A program made the position numbers and the translations under genes. DNA of 45,614 nucleotides. It comes from Actinospica durhamensis (GTDB lineage Bacteria; Actinomycetota; Actinomycetes; Streptomycetales; Catenulisporaceae). The stretch spans positions 1 to 45,614 of the forward strand of contig NZ_JAGSOG010000037.1 in assembly GCF_018139695.1 (NCBI RefSeq), read 5' to 3'. A model generated the notes under the pieces. That model was not told the origin of the DNA. It did not search any database and worked only from the letters and a program-made list of their open reading frames with translations. Below are positions 1 to 7,983 of the stretch, piece by piece (the first letter of the stretch is position 1; every line of letters begins with the position of its first letter).

Positions 1-798
1 ATCCGCAAACCGGAGTCGCGGTCTACTACGCGTACTCGGCGACCGGAGCGGAGTGGATCGAGGTGGGCGGGACCAGCCTGGCCACGCCGATCTGGGCGGC
101 CATCCTGGCCGCGGCCGACCAGGACCGCCGGTGGCGTCGAAGTCGGAGCGGTAGAGCTTCTTGAGCGCGCCGCGGGCGTAGACCGAGCCGGAGCCGATGC
201 AGTGGAAGCCGTGTTCCTCGTACTGGCCGCCGATCGGGTCGTAGCTGAAGATCCGGCCCTCGGCGGCCTCGAGGTCGTAGCCCGCGAACAGCGGGACCAC
301 CGCGAGGCCCTGCATGGCCAGGCCCAGGTTGCCCCGGATCATGGTGGCCAGCCGGTTCGCCTTGCCGTCCAGCGAAAGCGTGGTGCCCTCGATCTTCTCG
401 TAGTGCTCCAGTTCGACCTGGAACAGCCGCACCATCTCCACCGCGAGCCCGGCGGTGCCGGCGATGCCCACGCAGGAGTGCTCGTCCGCCGGGAAGACCT
501 TCTCGATCTCCCGCGAGGCGATGACGTTGCCCGCGGTGGCCCGGCGGTCGCCGGCCATGACCACGCCGCCGGGGAAGGTCAGCGCCACGATGGTGGTGCC
601 GTGCGGGGCGTCGAAGGGCAGCGGGCCGCCGCCGGTGCTCAGCCCGGCCGTGCGCCGCCCCGGCAGGTAGTCGGGGTTGTAGGTGGCCAGGAACTCGGTG
701 AACGAGCTCCCCGAGCCGGAGAACGCGGCGCGCATCAGACCGAGGTCGCCGGCCGCACCGCCTTGACCACCCAGCCGTCCCGTCCCTTGGGTTACCAC
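1..798 (-). CDS. prcB: 20S proteasome beta subunit PrcB, C-terminally truncated by a junction near 125
   Basis: Proteolytic subunit of the actinobacterial 20S proteasome. A propeptide precedes the mature N-terminus [11 protein letters not shown], so Thr1 is present. Counting from it, Asp17 (MAGDRR) and Lys33 (EIEKVF) fall at the canonical catalytic positions, and the GSGS motif follows. Homology ends after [13 protein letters not shown] at about position 125. The last 70 or so residues of the family, including the conserved Asp166/Ser169 region, are replaced by an out-of-register reading of an S53 peptidase gene with no stop before position 1. The GTG at 796-798 is chosen because a GGAGAGGGAG Shine-Dalgarno precedes it and the resulting N-terminus (TGRL...) resembles Streptomyces PrcB; the ATG at 733-735 lacks one. 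prcA, normally next, is not visible. Either the gene is broken or the left end is an assembly chimera. Confidence 0.88.
   Translation of the reverse strand, partial: MVTQGTGRLGGQGGAAGDLGLMRAAFSGSGSSFTEFLATYNPDYLPGRRTAGLSTGGGPLPFDAPHGTTIVALTFPGGVVMAGDRRATAGNVIASREIEKVFPADEHSCVGIAGTAGLAVEMVRLFQVELEHYEKIEGTTLSLDGKANRLATMIRGNLGLAMQGLAVVPLFAGYDLEAAEGRIFSYDPIGGQYEEHGFHCIGSGSVYARGALKKLYRSDFDATGGPGRPRPGWPPRSAWPGWSRPPRSTPLRSPSTRSRPRLRFAD
3..125 (+). pseudogene. S53 (sedolisin/kumamolisin-like) peptidase fragment
   Basis: Frame 3 of the plus strand reads about 40 residues typical of the C-terminal catalytic part of S53 serine-carboxyl peptidases: [10 protein letters not shown], then [20 protein letters not shown], where the Ser of GGTS is the family nucleophile. 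S53 enzymes are secreted acid proteases. The similarity stops at about position 122-126. The frame then runs through antisense prcB and stops at 162-164, so the rest of the peptidase is missing. The 5' part lies outside the window. The fragment faces, and is joined to, the truncated end of prcB, which suggests a rearrangement or a chimeric assembly. Family assignment rests on the GGTS context only. Confidence 0.7.
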
Positions 799-844
799 GC
801 GCTCCCTCTCCTCGTCCTCGCAAGCATCGATCGACCTCGAACCT

Positions 845-861
845 TACCCGCAGCGCGGGTA
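845..861. other. Small inverted repeat between pup and prcB
   Basis: TACCCGC-AGC-GCGGGTA, a perfect 7-bp stem with a 3-nt loop, lies 71-87 nt downstream of the pup stop and ahead of prcB. It could be a weak terminator or an attenuator that makes prcB expression lower than pup. It has no U-tract. Confidence 0.3.
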
Positions 862-931
862 CCCGGGCGTGGCCCGGCCGGATCGCGCGGGCGGATCAGG
901 CGTCTGCCATCGGCCCGCGCGACGCCGCAGG

Positions 932-1141
932 CTACTGCCCGCCCTTTTGCACAAAGCTCCTGACGAAGGATTCGGCGTCGGTCTCGAGGACCTCGTCGAT
1001 CTCGTCGAGTACGTCCTCGACGTCCTCGGAGAGCTTGGCCTGACGCTCCTTCAGGTCACTGGACTGCTCGACGACCTCCTCGTCGACCTCCTCGTTCTGC
1101 CGGGAGGCGCGTTCCTGCCCGCCCGTGTCCTTGGCCGCCAT
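932..1141 (-). CDS. pup: Prokaryotic ubiquitin-like protein Pup
   Basis: Small modifier that PafA ligates to substrate lysines, marking proteins for the Arc/Mpa-proteasome. The start MAAKDTGGQE gives 69 residues, normal for Pup. The middle (SSDLKERQ...) is the predicted coiled coil that binds the ATPase. The C-terminus FVRSFVQKGGQ is the family signature. The final Gln must be deamidated to Glu by Dop, encoded just upstream. A longer in-frame start (1198) adds 19 residues unlike Pup and is rejected; GAGGTGGG lies about 9 nt before the chosen ATG. A strong hairpin separates pup from dop, so pup probably has its own promoter in 1142-1356. The ligase gene pafA is not in this window. Confidence 0.97.
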   Translation of the reverse strand: MAAKDTGGQERASRQNEEVDEEVVEQSSDLKERQAKLSEDVEDVLDEIDEVLETDAESFVRSFVQKGGQ

Positions 1142-1356
1142 CCGGACCACCCACCTCTCTCGAACCATGGCTCCAGTTCCGCACCCGACTGGCTTCACCC
1201 ACGACCCTACGCCGGTCCTCGGACACGGGCGCCGGTTTCGGGAAGCGCTCTTGGATCATCCCTGCCCCCCGCGGGGCGCGTTCACACGTTCGGACGGTCG
1301 CGCCCCGCCCCGCCCGCGCAATCGTGATGTGTTCGTCGCGGGACGGGGGTGCCCGC

Positions 1357-1379
1357 GGCCCCCGCGCGGTGCGGGGGCC
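1357..1379 (-). terminator. Hairpin terminator after dop
   Basis: GGCCCCCGC and GCGGGGGCC form a perfect 9-bp, all-GC stem around a 5-nt loop, about 20 nt past the dop stop. There is no U-run, as is common in high-GC actinobacteria. It would uncouple dop from pup. Confidence 0.6.
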
Positions 1380-1399
1380 GGGCCGGGCGCGCGGGCGCT

Positions 1400-2914
1400 C
1401 TAGTTGCCGCCGGTGAGCTCGCGGACCAGGTCGCTGGCCGTGCGACAGCGGTCGATCAGGCCCTCGACGTGCTGGCGGGTGCCGCGCAGCGGGTCGAGGG
1501 TGGGGATGCGCTGGAGCGACTCGCGCTCGGGCAGGTCGAAGATGACCGAGTCCCAGGACGCGGCGGCCACCGAGTCGGCGTACTTGTCCAGGCAGCGACC
1601 GCGGAAGTAGGCGCGGGTGTCCTCCGGCGGCAGGTCCACCGCGGCGGCGATCTCCTCGTCGCTGACCAGCCGGTCGAACCGGCCGCGGGCGGCCAGGCGC
1701 TGGTAGAGGCCCTTGGAGGGGCGCACGTCGGAGTACTGCAGGTCCACCAGGTGCAGCCGGGCGTCCTCCCAGCCCATCCCGTCGCGGGTGCGGTAGCCCT
1801 CCAGCAGCTCCAGCTTGGCCACCCAGTCCAGCTCGCGGCGCAGCAGCATCGGGTCGGCCTCGAGCCGGGTGAGCACCGACTCCCAGCGGTCGAGCACCTC
1901 CTGGGTGACCGGGTCCACGTCGGTGCCGAGGCGGTCCTCGACGTACTTGCGGGCCTGCTCGAAGTACTCCATCTGGAGCTGAACGGCCGTCAGCTTGCGT
2001 CCGGAGCGCAGCTTGACCAGGTGCTTGAGGGTCGGGTCGTGGGAGACCTCGTGCAGCGTGCGCACCGGCTGGTCCACGGTGAAGTCGGCCCCGATGAACC
2101 GGTCCTCGATCATCGCAAGCACCAGCGAGGTGGTGCCCATCTTCAGGAAGATGGAGATCTCGGCCAGGTTCGCGTCGCCGATGATCACGTGCAGCCTGCG
2201 GTGCTTCTCCGGGTCGGCGTGCGGCTCGTCGCGGGTGTTGATGATGGGCCGCTTGAGCGTGGTCTCGAGGCCGACTTCGACCTCGAAGAAGTCGGCACGC
2301 TGGGAGATCTGGAAGCCGTGCGAGCGCCCGTCCTGGCCGATGCCCACCCGCCCGGAGCCGGCGAAGACCTGCCGGGTGACGAAGAAGGGGGTCAGGTGCC
2401 GGACGATGTCGGCGAACGGGGTGGAGCGCGAGACCAGGTAGTTCTCGTGCGAGCCGTAGGAGGCGCCCTTGTTGTCGGTGTTGTTCTTATAGAGGTTGAT
2501 CGGCAGCGAGCCGGGCACCAGGGCGGCGAAGCGGGCCGCCTCGGCCATGATCAGCTCGCCGGCCTTGTCCCAGATCACCGCGTCGCGCGGGTTGGTGACC
2601 TCGGGGGTGGAGTACTCGGGGTGGGCGTGGTCGACGTAGAGCCGGGCGCCGTTGGTGAGGATGACGTTGGCCAGGCCCGAGTCCTCGTCGGTCAGCTGGC
2701 TGGTGTCGGCCAGCTCCCTGGCCAGGTCGAACCCGCGCGCGTCGCGCAGCGGATTCTCCTCCTCGAAGTCCCACCGGGCGCGCCGGGCCCGTTGCATCGC
2801 CGTCGCGTACGCGTTGACGATCTGCGAGGAGGTGAGCATCGCGTTGGCGTTCGGATGCCCCGGCACCGAGATGCCGTATTCGGTTTCGCTGCCCATGACC
2901 CGACGAACGCTCAT
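1400..2914 (-). CDS. dop: Depupylase / Pup deamidase Dop
   Basis: Glutamine-synthetase-fold enzyme that deamidates the C-terminal Gln of Pup and removes Pup from conjugates. The N-terminus [10 protein letters not shown] carries the ATP/Mg-binding Glu. [15 protein letters not shown] places Asp95 at the family's catalytic aspartate. [22 protein letters not shown] is the nucleotide and substrate loop region. At 504 residues the length is normal for Dop, and the position next to pup, rather than farther downstream, argues for Dop over its paralogue PafA. The ATG at 2914 follows GAGGGAG at a good distance. The 188-bp gap to arc contains an arc terminator, so dop probably has its own promoter. The C-terminus ends in GGN, superficially like the GGQ of Pup; I attach no meaning to that. 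Confidence 0.96.
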   Translation of the reverse strand: MSVRRVMGSETEYGISVPGHPNANAMLTSSQIVNAYATAMQRARRARWDFEEENPLRDARGFDLARELADTSQLTDEDSGLANVILTNGARLYVDHAHPEYSTPEVTNPRDAVIWDKAGELIMAEAARFAALVPGSLPINLYKNNTDNKGASYGSHENYLVSRSTPFADIVRHLTPFFVTRQVFAGSGRVGIGQDGRSHGFQISQRADFFEVEVGLETTLKRPIINTRDEPHADPEKHRRLHVIIGDANLAEISIFLKMGTTSLVLAMIEDRFIGADFTVDQPVRTLHEVSHDPTLKHLVKLRSGRKLTAVQLQMEYFEQARKYVEDRLGTDVDPVTQEVLDRWESVLTRLEADPMLLRRELDWVAKLELLEGYRTRDGMGWEDARLHLVDLQYSDVRPSKGLYQRLAARGRFDRLVSDEEIAAAVDLPPEDTRAYFRGRCLDKYADSVAAASWDSVIFDLPERESLQRIPTLDPLRGTRQHVEGLIDRCRTASDLVRELTGGN

Positions 2915-3060
2915 GCCCTAGCTCCCTCGGCACGCTGCGGGGACGCATGCATGAGCGCTGTGCCCATCGGTTCGCTCGCAAGCTCGCTCATGAGGACCAG
3001 CTTAGGCACAGGCGGCTGCGGAAGGGACCAGCTTCGACCACGGTTTCTCCCCGAGTCGGG

Positions 3061-3090
3061 ACGGGGCGCGACGGCTGTGTCGCGCCCCGT
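3061..3090 (-). terminator. Strong hairpin terminator after arc
   Basis: ACGGGGCGCGAC and GTCGCGCCCCGT form a perfect 12-bp stem around a 6-nt loop, starting 13 nt after the arc stop. It should end arc transcripts and separate them from dop. Confidence 0.7.
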
Positions 3091-3102
3091 ACGCCAGTGT
3101 GG

Positions 3103-4902
3103 CTACAGGTACTGCCCGGTGTTGGCGACGGTGTCGATGGACCGTCCGCTCTCCGCGCCCTTCTTGCCGGACACCAGGGTGCGGATGAACACGATCCGCT
3201 CGCCCTTCTTTCCGGAGATCCGGGCCCAGTCGTCCGGGTTGGTGGTGTTGGGCAGGTCCTCGTTCTCCTTGAACTCGTCGACGCAGGCGCCGAGCAGGTG
3301 GGAGATGCGCAGACCCTTGGCGTTGTGGTCCAGGAAGTCCTTGATCGCCGACTTCTTCGCCCGGTCCACGATGTTCTGGATCATCGCACCGGAGTTGAAG
3401 TCCTTGAAGTAGAGCACTTCCTTGTCGCCGTTGGCGTAGGTGACCTCGAGGAAGCGGTTCTCGTCGGTCTCCGAGTACATCCGCTCGACCGTGGTCTGGA
3501 TCATCGCCAGCACCGTGGCGGTGCGGTCCCCGCCGTTCTCCCGCAGGTCGTCCTCGTGTAGCGGGAGGGTGGTGGTGATGTACTTCGAGAAGATGTCCTT
3601 GGCCGCCTCGGCGTCCGGACGCTCGATCTTGATCTTCACGTCCAGCCGGCCCGGGCGCAGGATCGCCGGGTCGATCATGTCCTCGCGGTTGGAGGCGCCG
3701 ATGACGATGACGTTCTCCAGGCCCTCGACGCCGTCGATCTCCGAGAGCAGCTGCGGGACGATGGTGTTCTCCACGTCCGAGGACACGCCCGAGCCGCGGG
3801 TGCGGAAGAGCGAGTCCATCTCGTCGAAGAACACGATGACCGGCGTGCCCTCGCTGGCCTTCTCCCGCGCGCGCTGGAAGACCAGGCGGATGTGCCGCTC
3901 GGTCTCGCCGACGTACTTGTTGAGCAGCTCGGGGCCCTTGATGTTGAGGAAGTAGCTCTTGCCCGCCTCCTTGCCCGAGATCTCCGCGACCTTCTTGGCC
4001 AGCGAGTTGGCCACGGCCTTGGCGATCAGGGTCTTGCCGCACCCGGGCGGGCCGTAGAGCAGCACGCCCTTCGGCGGCCGCAGCTCGTGCTCGCGGAAGA
4101 GCTCCTTGTGCAGGTAGGGCAGTTCGACCGCGTCCCGGATCAGCTCGATCTGGCCGGAGAGGCCGCCGATCGAGGCGTAGTCGATGTCCGGCACCTCCTC
4201 GAGCACCAGGTCCTCGACCTCGGACTTGGGCACGCGCTCGTAGACGTAGCCGGAGCGCGGCTCGAGCAGGAGGGCGTCGCCGGCCCGGATGACCGTGTCC
4301 ATGAGCGGCTCGGCCAGGCGCACCACCCGCTCCTCGTCGGTGTGTCCGACGACCAGGGCGCGGGCGCCGTCCTCGAGCAGCTCCTTGAACGAGACGATCT
4401 CGCCGACCTTCTCGAAGCCGTGGACGGCGATGATGTTGAGCGCCTCGTTGAGCATCACCTCGCGGCCGGGCTGGAGCTCGTCGAGCTCGACCCCCGGGGC
4501 CACGGCGACGCGCAGCTTGCGGCCGCCGGTGAAGATGTCCACCGTGCCGTCCTCGTGCTCCTCGAGGAAGACGCCGAAGCCGCTGGGCGGCTGGGCGAGC
4601 CGGTCGATCTCCTCCTTGAGCGCGACGATCTGGTCGCGGGCGTCGCGCAGCGTCGCCACCAGCCGTTCGTTCTTCGCGGTGAGCCCGGACACGGTGACTT
4701 GGAGTTCACTGATCCGGTCTTCGAGCGCACGGCTGCCGCGCGGGGTCTCGGCCAGGCGCCGGCGCAGCAGCGCCACTTCCTGCTCGAGGAAGGCAACCTG
4801 GTTCAGCGCGTCCTGGCCGGAGCCGGGCTCGCTGCCGAGCGGGCCGCCTCGGCCTGCTCGGGAGCCGGGGCGCAGGGGCTTGTCGTCTTCGTGGGCTGGC
4901 AC
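3103..4902 (-). CDS. arc: Proteasome-associated AAA ATPase ARC (Mpa)
   Basis: Hexameric unfoldase that captures pupylated proteins and feeds them to the 20S core. In order: a disordered N-terminus, a coiled coil at about residues 33-103 (Pup-binding), the OB domains to about 235, then one AAA module with Walker A GPPGCGKT (284-291), Walker B VIVFFDE (355-361) and the Arg-rich SRH with RPGRLD. The last residues GQYL carry the penultimate Tyr motif that docks in the 20S alpha ring. The 599-residue length is typical. The GTG start is preceded by AGGAGGTGAAGG. A perfect palindrome sits 24-39 nt upstream at the likely transcription start. The docking tail is intact although prcB is broken in this window. 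Confidence 0.97.
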   Translation of the reverse strand: MPAHEDDKPLRPGSRAGRGGPLGSEPGSGQDALNQVAFLEQEVALLRRRLAETPRGSRALEDRISELQVTVSGLTAKNERLVATLRDARDQIVALKEEIDRLAQPPSGFGVFLEEHEDGTVDIFTGGRKLRVAVAPGVELDELQPGREVMLNEALNIIAVHGFEKVGEIVSFKELLEDGARALVVGHTDEERVVRLAEPLMDTVIRAGDALLLEPRSGYVYERVPKSEVEDLVLEEVPDIDYASIGGLSGQIELIRDAVELPYLHKELFREHELRPPKGVLLYGPPGCGKTLIAKAVANSLAKKVAEISGKEAGKSYFLNIKGPELLNKYVGETERHIRLVFQRAREKASEGTPVIVFFDEMDSLFRTRGSGVSSDVENTIVPQLLSEIDGVEGLENVIVIGASNREDMIDPAILRPGRLDVKIKIERPDAEAAKDIFSKYITTTLPLHEDDLRENGGDRTATVLAMIQTTVERMYSETDENRFLEVTYANGDKEVLYFKDFNSGAMIQNIVDRAKKSAIKDFLDHNAKGLRISHLLGACVDEFKENEDLPNTTNPDDWARISGKKGERIVFIRTLVSGKKGAESGRSIDTVANTGQYL

Positions 4903-5235
4903 GGTCCTTCACCTCCTCGCGGAGTGTTGTGACGTCACAACGACCCTACCTGCGTTCGGGGGCGGCCAAACCGCCGCACCCGTCGCTCGTGTCGGCGGAC
5001 CTCCCGCTGGTCGGGTGTCCGGTGTCGACAACACTGCCGTCTCCACTGTGGATTCCCCCTTCACCGCTCGTTATGTAGACGGTTGGGCAACCCGTTCGGA
5101 TCAACGTTTCGGTCGGATCCGCGCCGGAGCACGATCATTACCCGTATCGTGCCCCGCTGTCGAGGGCTTTCGGTGAATCGGGTCCGGATGTCCCCGGGCG
5201 GGATGAAGTTGTTAGGTTAGGGGGTGTAAGGCTTC
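4903..5235. other. arc-ferredoxin divergent intergenic region
   Basis: This 333-bp stretch has no convincing gene. On the arc side it holds the arc Shine-Dalgarno, a 16-bp palindrome (4926-4941) and a TAGGGT -10-like hexamer (4943-4948, minus strand). On the other side, TTGTTAGGTTAG at about 5209-5220 may belong to the ferredoxin promoter. A plus-strand open frame across it lacks coding character. Confidence 0.5.
4926..4941. promoter_or_regulatory. Perfect palindromic operator at the arc promoter
   Basis: GTTGTGACGTCACAAC is a perfect 16-bp inverted repeat. It lies directly downstream of a minus-strand TAGGGT hexamer and upstream of the arc Shine-Dalgarno, so it would cover the transcription start. 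That is where a dimeric repressor commonly binds. It does not match the actinobacterial LexA pattern GAAC-N4-GTTC. No adjacent regulator gene was seen. Confidence 0.6.
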
Positions 5236-5544
5236 GTGAGATTGGGGATGACCGGCCGGATGAGCAGCGAGGATCTCGAGGTCTGGATCGATCAGGACCT
5301 GTGCACCGGCGACGGGCTGTGCGTGCAGTACGCCCGGGACGTCTTCGAACTCGACATCGACGGATTGGCCTATGTGAAGGACGATGCCGGGGCGCTGCGC
5401 CAGCAGGCCGGGGAACGCATCCCGGTGCCGGCGGCCCTGGTCCTGGACGTGATCGACTCGGCGAAGGAGTGCCCCGGCGAGTGCATCCACGTCCACCGGC
5501 GGGCGGACGGCGTGGCCGTCGCGGGGCCGCTCGCGGAGGACTAG
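5236..5544 (+). CDS. Ferredoxin, 3Fe-4S type
   Basis: Small acidic electron carrier, possibly for cytochrome P450 or another oxidoreductase; the partner is not evident. The cluster motif is CTGDGLC (Cys-x5-Cys) early in the protein, followed by VQYARDVFEL. The last cluster cysteine is in the ECPGECIHV segment, matching the CP signature of 3Fe-4S ferredoxins. About 94-102 residues. Three in-frame starts exist: GTG 5236, ATG 5248 and ATG 5260. None has a strong Shine-Dalgarno; the last gives MSSEDLEVWIDQD, closest to usual ferredoxin N-termini. It is divergent from arc and convergent with trmI. Confidence 0.88.
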   Translation: MRLGMTGRMSSEDLEVWIDQDLCTGDGLCVQYARDVFELDIDGLAYVKDDAGALRQQAGERIPVPAALVLDVIDSAKECPGECIHVHRRADGVAVAGPLAED

Positions 5545-5611
5545 GGGGCTACGGACTTCAGGGGGGCGCGTTCGGCCGGGATCGCTTCGAGATCACACCG
5601 GCCTGCGCCGC

Positions 5612-5637
5612 GGAGCCGGGAGGTTTGCCCCGGCTCC
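5612..5637. terminator. Bidirectional hairpin between ferredoxin and trmI
   Basis: GGAGCCGGG and CCCGGCTCC form a perfect 9-bp stem with an 8-nt loop in the short gap between two convergent genes. Confidence 0.6.
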
Positions 5638-5650
5638 GGGGGCGGGAAGT

Positions 5651-6634
5651 CTACGGCAGGTCGCCGCGGCGGGCGATCCGGGCCGCGCGGGCATCGGCCT
5701 CGTCCACCGGGTCCACGGCCTCCACGCCCTCCCAGGCGTCGCCGAGCTCGGCCGCGGCCTTGGCCGGGCGCCGGCGCCGGACCGGCACCTCCACCCCGTC
5801 GGCCACGCGGCGGGCGGTGACCAGGAAGCCGGTGTGGCCGACCATGCGGTGGTCCGGACGCACCGCGAGGCCCTCGACGTGCCAGGAGCGCACCAGGCTC
5901 TCGAACGGCGCGGGCTCGGCGAAGCGGCCGTGCTCGCGGATGGTCTCCACCGTGCGGGAGAGCTGCGTGGTGGTGGCGACGTAGCAGATCAGCACGCCTC
6001 CGGGCACCAGCACCTTGGCGACGGCGTCCACGCACTCCCACGGGGCGAGCATGTCCAGCACGACCCGGTCCACCTCGTCCGGGCGCAGCGCGCCCACCAG
6101 GTCGCCCAGGGTCAGCGTCCAGGCCGGGTGCGGGCCGCCGAAGAAGGTCTGCACGTTGCGCTCGGCGATCGCGGCGAAGTCCTCGCGCCGCTCGTAGGAG
6201 TAGACCCGTCCGCCGTCGCCCACGGCGCGCAGCAGGGAGCAGGTCAGCGCGCCGGAGCCGACCCCGGCCTCAAGCACGCGGGCACCCGGGTACACGTCGG
6301 CCATCGCCACGATCTGGGCGGCGTCCTTCGGGTAGACCACGGCGGCGCCGCGCGGCATGGAGAGCACGTAGTCGGACAGCAGCGGGCGCAGCGCCAGGTA
6401 CTCCATGCCGCCGGTGGAGCGCACCACGGTGCCCTCGGGCTCGCCGAGCAGCGCGTCGTGGTCGAAGTACCCCTTGTGCGTGTGGAACTGCTTGCCGGGG
6501 GTGAGCGCGAAGGTGTGGTGCCGGCCCTTGGTGTCGGTCAGCTGGACCAGGTCGCCGGGCTTGAACGGGCCCTGGCGGTGGCTCTTGCCGGTCTCTTCGG
6601 GACGCTGGTCGGCTGACTCGTACGTTTCACTCAC
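5651..6634 (-). CDS. trmI: tRNA (adenine(58)-N1)-methyltransferase TrmI
   Basis: Class I SAM methyltransferase forming m1A58 in the T-loop of tRNA; actinobacterial enzymes work as tetramers. The N-terminal beta domain (about 1-95, FKPGDLVQL ... GKQFHTHKG) is followed by SAM motif I VLEAGVGSG (120-128) and the motif IV region VVLDMLAPWE. The 327-residue length includes a charged, disordered C-terminal tail of about 40 residues. The GTG at 6632-6634 is supported by a minus-strand TAGAAT hexamer ending 6 nt before it, with no Shine-Dalgarno, so a leaderless mRNA is likely. It lies 91 bp downstream of the site-2 protease on the same strand. Confidence 0.93.
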   Translation of the reverse strand: MSETYESADQRPEETGKSHRQGPFKPGDLVQLTDTKGRHHTFALTPGKQFHTHKGYFDHDALLGEPEGTVVRSTGGMEYLALRPLLSDYVLSMPRGAAVVYPKDAAQIVAMADVYPGARVLEAGVGSGALTCSLLRAVGDGGRVYSYERREDFAAIAERNVQTFFGGPHPAWTLTLGDLVGALRPDEVDRVVLDMLAPWECVDAVAKVLVPGGVLICYVATTTQLSRTVETIREHGRFAEPAPFESLVRSWHVEGLAVRPDHRMVGHTGFLVTARRVADGVEVPVRRRRPAKAAAELGDAWEGVEAVDPVDEADARAARIARRGDLP

Positions 6635-6640
6635 CGGTGG

Positions 6641-6646
6641 ATTCTA
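6641..6646 (-). promoter_or_regulatory. -10 element, leaderless promoter of trmI
   Basis: TAGAAT on the minus strand, 6 nt before the GTG start of trmI. No ribosome-binding site is present between them. Confidence 0.5.
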
Positions 6647-6725
6647 ACGGCCGGACGGAGCCCACTCGGCCAACGCCCGCGGCGCGGGGTCCGCGGCCGG
6701 GCCCGGCGGGCGGTCGCGGGCCCGG

Positions 6726-7895
6726 TCAGCGGCCGAGGAAGGCGTGCTCGACGTCGGCGGCCGCGAGCACCCCGAAGATCGCCCCGTCCGGCTCGGTGAC
6801 CAGGTACTCGGGGGCCGGGGTGGCCCGCAGGGCCTGCAGCAGCGCCTCGCCGTTCAGGTCGGCGGTGAGGGTCAGGCCCGGGCGCAGCGCGCGGGAGAGG
6901 GTGCCCACCTGGACCCAGGGGTGGCGCTCGATCGGGGTGGCGGCCACCGCGGCCTCGTGCACGATCGCGGTCGGACGGCCGTCGTGGTCGACCACGAGCA
7001 GGCTGCGGGCGCCCACGGCCGCGGCCCGGCGCAGCGCCTCGGCCAGCGGCAGGTCCGCGGTGACCGGGATGGCGCGGCGGGTGAGCGAGCGGGCGTGCAG
7101 CGTGGGGATGCGCTCGCGCAGCCGGGCCACGGTGAGCGACTGGGAGGCGCCGATGAAGATGAACGAGGCGATGAACGCGGCCCACACCAGCGTGTAGAGA
7201 CCCTCGCCGCTGGTGGCGTTGGGCGTGGTGACCATGGCGTAGATCAGCACGCCGACGGCCAGCACCCGGCCGGTCCAGGCCGCGGCCACGGTGCCGGTGA
7301 GCGGGTTGCGGCTGATCGCCCAGACCGCCGAGCGCAGCACCCGGCCGCCGTCCAGCGGCAGGCCGGGGAGCATGTTGAAGATGCCGACCACCATGTTGGA
7401 CACCCACAGCGCGGTGACCAGGTACTGCAGGGCGTTGAACAGCAGCGAGCTGGTCGGGTGGTCCATCAGCTTCCACACGCCGAAGAAGATCCCGCCGAGG
7501 GCGAAGGAGAGCGCGGGCCCGGCCACCGCGACGGCGAACTCCCGGCGCGGGGTGTCCGGCTCCTTCTCGATCTCGGAGACGCCGCCGAGGAAGTAGATCA
7601 CGATCCGGCGCACCGGGAGGCCGAAGCTCTTGGCCACGACCGAGTGCGCCAGCTCGTGCAGCAGCACGGACAGGTAGAGCAGCACGGCGAAGCCGAACGC
7701 GATCAGGTATCGCCAGTTGCCGAACGCCTCGTTGTTGATGTCCCGGCCGAAGTAGTAGGTGATGAACGCGGCGATCAGGAACCACGTGGGGGAAACGACG
7801 ATGGGGATCCCGAAGGGGGCGCCCATGGGGATGCCGCCGCCCGCCGTGCGCTGGGGGTCCGGCTTCCCGCCCTGGTTCTCGTTCTGGTCGCTCAC
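6726..7895 (-). CDS. Site-2 protease family (M50B) zinc metalloprotease with CBS domains
   Basis: Intramembrane protease with several membrane segments. The zinc motif HELAH is at residues 80-84, and the second motif NMLPGLPLDGG (LDGG at about 181-184) supplies the third ligand. A cytoplasmic tail of about 130 residues (from about 255) looks like a CBS pair. This is the compact SpoIVFB-like class without a PDZ domain. The substrate is unknown; possibly an anti-sigma factor or a membrane regulator. The GTG start at 7893-7895 lies 6 nt after a minus-strand TAGCAT, so it is probably leaderless. It shares an 88-bp divergent promoter region with the RecB-like gene and is followed by trmI. Confidence 0.92.
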   Translation of the reverse strand: MSDQNENQGGKPDPQRTAGGGIPMGAPFGIPIVVSPTWFLIAAFITYYFGRDINNEAFGNWRYLIAFGFAVLLYLSVLLHELAHSVVAKSFGLPVRRIVIYFLGGVSEIEKEPDTPRREFAVAVAGPALSFALGGIFFGVWKLMDHPTSSLLFNALQYLVTALWVSNMVVGIFNMLPGLPLDGGRVLRSAVWAISRNPLTGTVAAAWTGRVLAVGVLIYAMVTTPNATSGEGLYTLVWAAFIASFIFIGASQSLTVARLRERIPTLHARSLTRRAIPVTADLPLAEALRRAAAVGARSLLVVDHDGRPTAIVHEAAVAATPIERHPWVQVGTLSRALRPGLTLTADLNGEALLQALRATPAPEYLVTEPDGAIFGVLAAADVEHAFLGR

Positions 7896-7901
7896 AAGGC
7901 G

Positions 7902-7907
7902 ATGCTA
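7902..7907 (-). promoter_or_regulatory. -10 element, leaderless promoter of the site-2 protease
   Basis: TAGCAT, 6 nt upstream of the GTG start, in the divergent region shared with the RecB-like gene. Confidence 0.5.
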
Positions 7908-7969
7908 CGGGTTGCTCAGCTCCCAGGTCTCACGCGGCCTGGCAGGCACCCTGTGTCGGAGGGGGCGGC

Positions 7970-7975
7970 TAGGGT
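7970..7975 (+). promoter_or_regulatory. -10 element, leaderless promoter of the RecB-like gene
   Basis: TAGGGT, 8 nt upstream of the ATG at 7984; no Shine-Dalgarno sequence. Confidence 0.5.
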
Positions 7976-7983
7976 CTTCGGAC

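Noticed and set aside
1400-1410. GGN end of Dop as a Pup-like mimic
   Set aside because: Three residues only; no evidence that the Dop C-terminus is processed or used as a modifier.
2900-3010. Short repeats GAGCGAGC / GCGAGCGA upstream of dop as an operator
   Set aside because: They are simple GC-rich direct repeats without symmetry and not distinguishable from background.
1349-3412. Plus-strand open frame across dop and the 3' end of arc
   Set aside because: Antisense of two well-conserved genes, with no recognisable motif.
4983-5176. Protein-coding gene in the arc-ferredoxin gap
   Set aside because: The open plus-strand frame continues from antisense arc sequence and lacks coding composition or a ribosome-binding site.
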